From NCBI GenBank assembly GCA_900557355.1, contig USSR01000221.1, forward strand, positions 1-9,680: a stretch of 9,680 nt of DNA. Reading direction: 5' to 3'. How positions within the stretch are numbered: the stretch's first letter is position 1; every line of letters starts with the position of its first letter. The position numbers were made by a program, and so were the translations under genes. Positions 7,594 to 9,680 of the stretch are shown in pieces. The notes under the pieces were generated by a model. That model was not told where the DNA came from, made no database searches, and saw only the letters and a list, made by a program, of their open reading frames with translations. Source of the stretch: an uncultured Bacteroides sp. Its GTDB lineage: Bacteria; Bacteroidota; Bacteroidia; Bacteroidales; Bacteroidaceae.

Positions 7594-8793
7594 CTATAAT
7601 AATTCCGTTATGGCATCCATAATTTCTTTGTTTGTTCTTTCATTGCCATATCCCCTGATAACTTTTCTGATAATGTGGTGTTCATCCAGTATGAAGAAGA
7701 AGGGGGCTGCATTCCCTGTTTGATAGTCTTTGATTACCTGGTCGTTTGCATTCAGAATGGTGTAATTGAGCTTTTTATTATTTGCATACACTTGAATGGA
7801 ATGTTCCTTCCGGCTCCAGCCTTCTATTGCTATAAGGTCGAAATCTTCATTACTGAATTTGCCTTTCAATTCTTTCAGGAAGGGAACGGCAGCCTGACAG
7901 GCACCACAGCCTATTCCGGTAAAGTTGATTAGCAACACTTTGCTTTTTTGGTTGGCAAGTGATACCGGATTGCCATTGGAGTCGTTTAAAGTCCATTCTG
8001 GGGCCTGCTTGCCTGTAAGTTCGGGTGCTGAGGCAGCTTTTTTATTACCGTATCCGTATGGCTCAACAGTATACCCCTTTGGGTAATAATCAGATACATT
8101 GAAATCATTAATGGACAACTTGTTGAATTCTACGGATGTAATAGTCGTAACTGATATATCATGCGACATTTCTCTCCGTGCTTTATAAGGTAGATTGTCC
8201 GACTTACGTATCCATAGCTCATAGATTGAGGTCGGTTCTACATAAAATGGCGGTTCCGGCATGTGATAGGCTTTACCGAAGAATTCCACTTGGGTATCTT
8301 CTTCAATAACCAATCTGAAAAAGTAATCGTTACCTTTATCTTGCAAGTCAACGGTTATATTGTCCTTTGTTTGCAGAGCGTATTTGATTATGTTTTTAGT
8401 GAAGTTGTAAAAAGGTGGTCCCACTAATCTGAAAGGTAGTGGCCGGGCGGTGAAGTCGTCTTCTACAATTGCCTTGTCGTCGTCGTACACTAATACTCTT
8501 TTGTTTCCGTCATAACAAAAGACCATTTTGCCCATATCTTTCGTTTCGAAAGAAGCATAACTTGCTCCAATGGTACTATCATTCGGATTATTGTATTCGT
8601 TGGTATAATCAGAATGAGTGAATACCGGAACTGTATCACCAGGTTGCCAGGATTCATTAAAACTTGTGTAGCTTGCCGACTCTACCTTTTCAAGGTTATT
8701 GAGTACTTTCTGTAAGTATACCTTTGGGTCTTCCAGTGCATTGACTGTGTTGATTATAAATAAGAAGGATAATAGAACAAGTAGCTTTTTCAT
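7594..8793 (-). CDS. Secreted TlpA-like thioredoxin-fold protein with LolA-like N-terminal region
   Basis: A 399-residue exported protein. A Sec signal peptide (MKKLLVLLSFLFIINTVNA) ends near residue 19 with no lipobox Cys, so a soluble periplasmic protein is likely. Residues of about 20-255 form a beta-rich region, including YELWIRKSDNLPYKARREMS (191-210), a pattern resembling LolA-like periplasmic domains; this is an impression of fold, not a proven assignment. From about 262 there is a TlpA/AhpC-TSA-type thioredoxin domain: APEWTL, VLLINFTGIGCGACQAAVPFL with the redox pair Cys296-Gly-Ala-Cys299, and the cis-Pro region AAPFFFILD with Pro364. CGAC is within the range seen in TlpA/ResA-like reductases. 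Cys93 is the only other cysteine noted. The probable role is thiol-disulfide exchange in the periplasm, partner unknown. It lies downstream of the TonB-domain gene, with a 118-base gap holding a long palindrome. Confidence 0.88.
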   Translation of the reverse strand: MKKLLVLLSFLFIINTVNALEDPKVYLQKVLNNLEKVESASYTSFNESWQPGDTVPVFTHSDYTNEYNNPNDSTIGASYASFETKDMGKMVFCYDGNKRVLVYDDDKAIVEDDFTARPLPFRLVGPPFYNFTKNIIKYALQTKDNITVDLQDKGNDYFFRLVIEEDTQVEFFGKAYHMPEPPFYVEPTSIYELWIRKSDNLPYKARREMSHDISVTTITSVEFNKLSINDFNVSDYYPKGYTVEPYGYGNKKAASAPELTGKQAPEWTLNDSNGNPVSLANQKSKVLLINFTGIGCGACQAAVPFLKELKGKFSNEDFDLIAIEGWSRKEHSIQVYANNKKLNYTILNANDQVIKDYQTGNAAPFFFILDEHHIIRKVIRGYGNERTNKEIMDAITELL

Positions 8794-8809
8794 GGTGCAA
8801 GAATTTTAT

Positions 8810-8872
8810 GATTATCTGCATCCTCCCCTTGATACCGGAATAAATGATCAGGGGGAGGACTTGCGGATAATC
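8810..8872. repeat. Long palindrome between the TonB-domain and redoxin genes
   Basis: An inner stem of 13 bp (8821-8833 with 8847-8859), rich in C on one side and G on the other, encloses a 13-base loop. After a 2-base bulge (8860-8861) an outer stem of 11 bp continues (8810-8820 with 8862-8872). Read as + strand RNA, all 24 pairs form, with two G-U pairs (8829/8851 and 8817/8865). Read as minus-strand RNA, which is the direction of the flanking genes, those two become A-C mismatches. No T-tract follows on either strand, so it is not an ordinary terminator. It ends 17 bases before the redoxin start codon and begins 39 bases after the TonB-domain gene's stop codon. Confidence 0.75.
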
Positions 8873-8911
8873 TATTGTGTAAGAGAGAATTTAAACTGAA
8901 TAGAGGTTACT

Positions 8912-9676
8912 TTATTGTAATCTGAAAACGATAGGGAATGTGTATTTCACGTCTACTGCTTTTCCTCTTTGCATACCCGGTTTCCATTTAGGCATGTTCG
9001 TAGTAATACGGATTGCTTCTGCATCCAAAGATGGATTTACGCCCTCGATGATTTTAGGACGTGTGACATTACCATTTTTATCGACTATCATTTGTATGAC
9101 TACCCGTCCTTGTATCTTTTCCTTTTGTGCCTCTACCGGATATTTGATATTTTTGGATAAATATTGCATTAATCCATTCGTGCCACCGGGGAATGAAGGC
9201 ATTTCTTCCACTACTTCAAATACTACGTCTTCATTGACAGGCGATTCTTCCTTAGGGGCATAACCCACGACTACCATTTCATCGACTTTTTCTATAGGCT
9301 TGTAGTCTTCTTTTGGGACTGCGTCGTCATTTAAGCGGAACATAACAGGAACAGTATATTTCACCCGGACAGGTTTTCCTTTTTGCATACCGGGTTTCCA
9401 TTTAGGCATTGCACTGATAACGCGCACTGCTTCACCGTCCAATTCAGGGTCTACTTCACGGAGAATTCCTATGTTGGAGATGCTTCCATCCGTATTTACA
9501 ATAAATTGTACGGTGACGCGTCCTTGTGTACCATTCTTCTGTGCATTTACCGGATATCTGATGTTTTTCGATAAGAATTCCATCATTGCTCCCATTCCGC
9601 CATTCGGAAATTCCGGCATTGTTTCCACTACCTCAAATACAGGATTGTCCGGGTCATCGGCAGGGGGGGGGTTGTG
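8912..9676 (-). CDS. Tandem TonB C-terminal domain protein (N-terminus missing or frameshifted)
   Basis: The readable part encodes two copies of the TonB C-terminal domain. Numbering from the GTG at 9628, copy 1 spans residues 1-99 (SKNIRYPVNAQ, GRVTVQFIV, MPKWKPGMQKGKPV, YTVPVMFRL). Copy 2 spans about 139-238 (SKNIKYPVEAQ, GRVVIQMIV, MPKWKPGMQRGKAV, YTFPIVFRL). TonB domains couple inner-membrane energy to outer-membrane transporters and need an N-terminal membrane anchor, which is absent here. In the same frame upstream the codons give HNPPPADDPDNPVFEVVE and then a TAA at 9677-9679, just behind nine consecutive C. With eight or ten C the frame would stay open to the window edge. The full gene may therefore be a TonB, or a BlaR1/M56-type sensor with TonB repeats, interrupted or slippage-prone at this tract. 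The GTG at 9628 is not a believable start, because it falls inside the domain. Confidence 0.8.
   Translation of the reverse strand, partial: HNPPPADDPDNPVFEVVETMPEFPNGGMGAMMEFLSKNIRYPVNAQKNGTQGRVTVQFIVNTDGSISNIGILREVDPELDGEAVRVISAMPKWKPGMQKGKPVRVKYTVPVMFRLNDDAVPKEDYKPIEKVDEMVVVGYAPKEESPVNEDVVFEVVEEMPSFPGGTNGLMQYLSKNIKYPVEAQKEKIQGRVVIQMIVDKNGNVTRPKIIEGVNPSLDAEAIRITTNMPKWKPGMQRGKAVDVKYTFPIVFRLQ
9663..9671. repeat. Homopolymer tract of nine G (nine C in the coding strand)
   Basis: Nine consecutive G on the + strand correspond to nine C in the TonB-domain gene, encoding a short proline run before the first TonB domain. The number of C decides whether the upstream stop at 9677-9679 is in frame. 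Such tracts are prone to replication slippage and also to sequencing error. Confidence 0.85.
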
Positions 9677-9680
9677 TTAA

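Noticed and set aside
8810..8872. Palindrome as the terminator of the TonB-domain gene
   Set aside because: No T-tract follows the stem in the minus-strand direction (AAAATTCTTGCACC then ATG), so an intrinsic terminator is not supported.
8940..9680. Forward open frames with similar translations across the TonB-domain gene
   Set aside because: Their similarity to each other merely reflects the duplicated TonB domains on the other strand.

Overview
The window looks like chromosomal DNA from a Bacteroides species or a close Bacteroidales relative. None of the seven forward genes has an obvious purine-rich Shine-Dalgarno sequence before its start. A TAnnTTTG-type -7 box (453-460) lies just upstream of mnmA. 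The proteins also show variants I associate with Bacteroidetes: a cysteine-poor Mrp, a TrmB with an altered FSDPQMKK loop, and tandem TonB C-terminal domains followed by a secreted TlpA-like redoxin. The species cannot be assigned from the sequence alone. No stretch longer than about 130 bases lacks a gene, and I saw no tRNA, rRNA, CRISPR array, insertion sequence or integrase.

Layout: (1) Positions 2-361 hold the 3' end of an alpha/beta-hydrolase esterase gene, closed by a strong intrinsic terminator (389-434). (2) A run of seven forward genes, 487-7512, probably starts at the promoter near 426-460: mnmA (tRNA U34 2-thiolation), an exported S8 subtilase, xseA and xseB (both exonuclease VII subunits), ilvE (branched-chain aminotransferase), trmB (tRNA m7G46 methyltransferase) and a Mrp/ApbC-type P-loop ATPase. 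Internal gaps are 3 to 92 bases. The largest gap, trmB-mrp, holds a long imperfect hairpin built from repeated GTGATAAAG-like units. (3) A hairpin at 7538-7579 serves as a bidirectional terminator between convergent transcription units. (4) On the minus strand lie a TlpA-like thioredoxin-fold protein and, upstream of it, a gene encoding two tandem TonB C-terminal domains. The second gene is cut by the window edge and has a run of nine C where the reading frame meets a stop. A second long palindrome lies between these two minus-strand genes.

Functionally the forward cluster is mostly housekeeping: two tRNA-modification enzymes, a complete ExoVII, amino-acid metabolism and a putative Fe-S/ATPase factor. 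The minus-strand pair is an envelope module, with a TonB-domain protein that should be anchored in the inner membrane and a secreted redoxin. I do not see a clear new defence or mobile system. The most interesting signals are the CxxC+C MnmA, the Mrp without a CxxC, the two intergenic palindromes, and the C9 tract and TonB-box-like linker in the TonB-domain gene.
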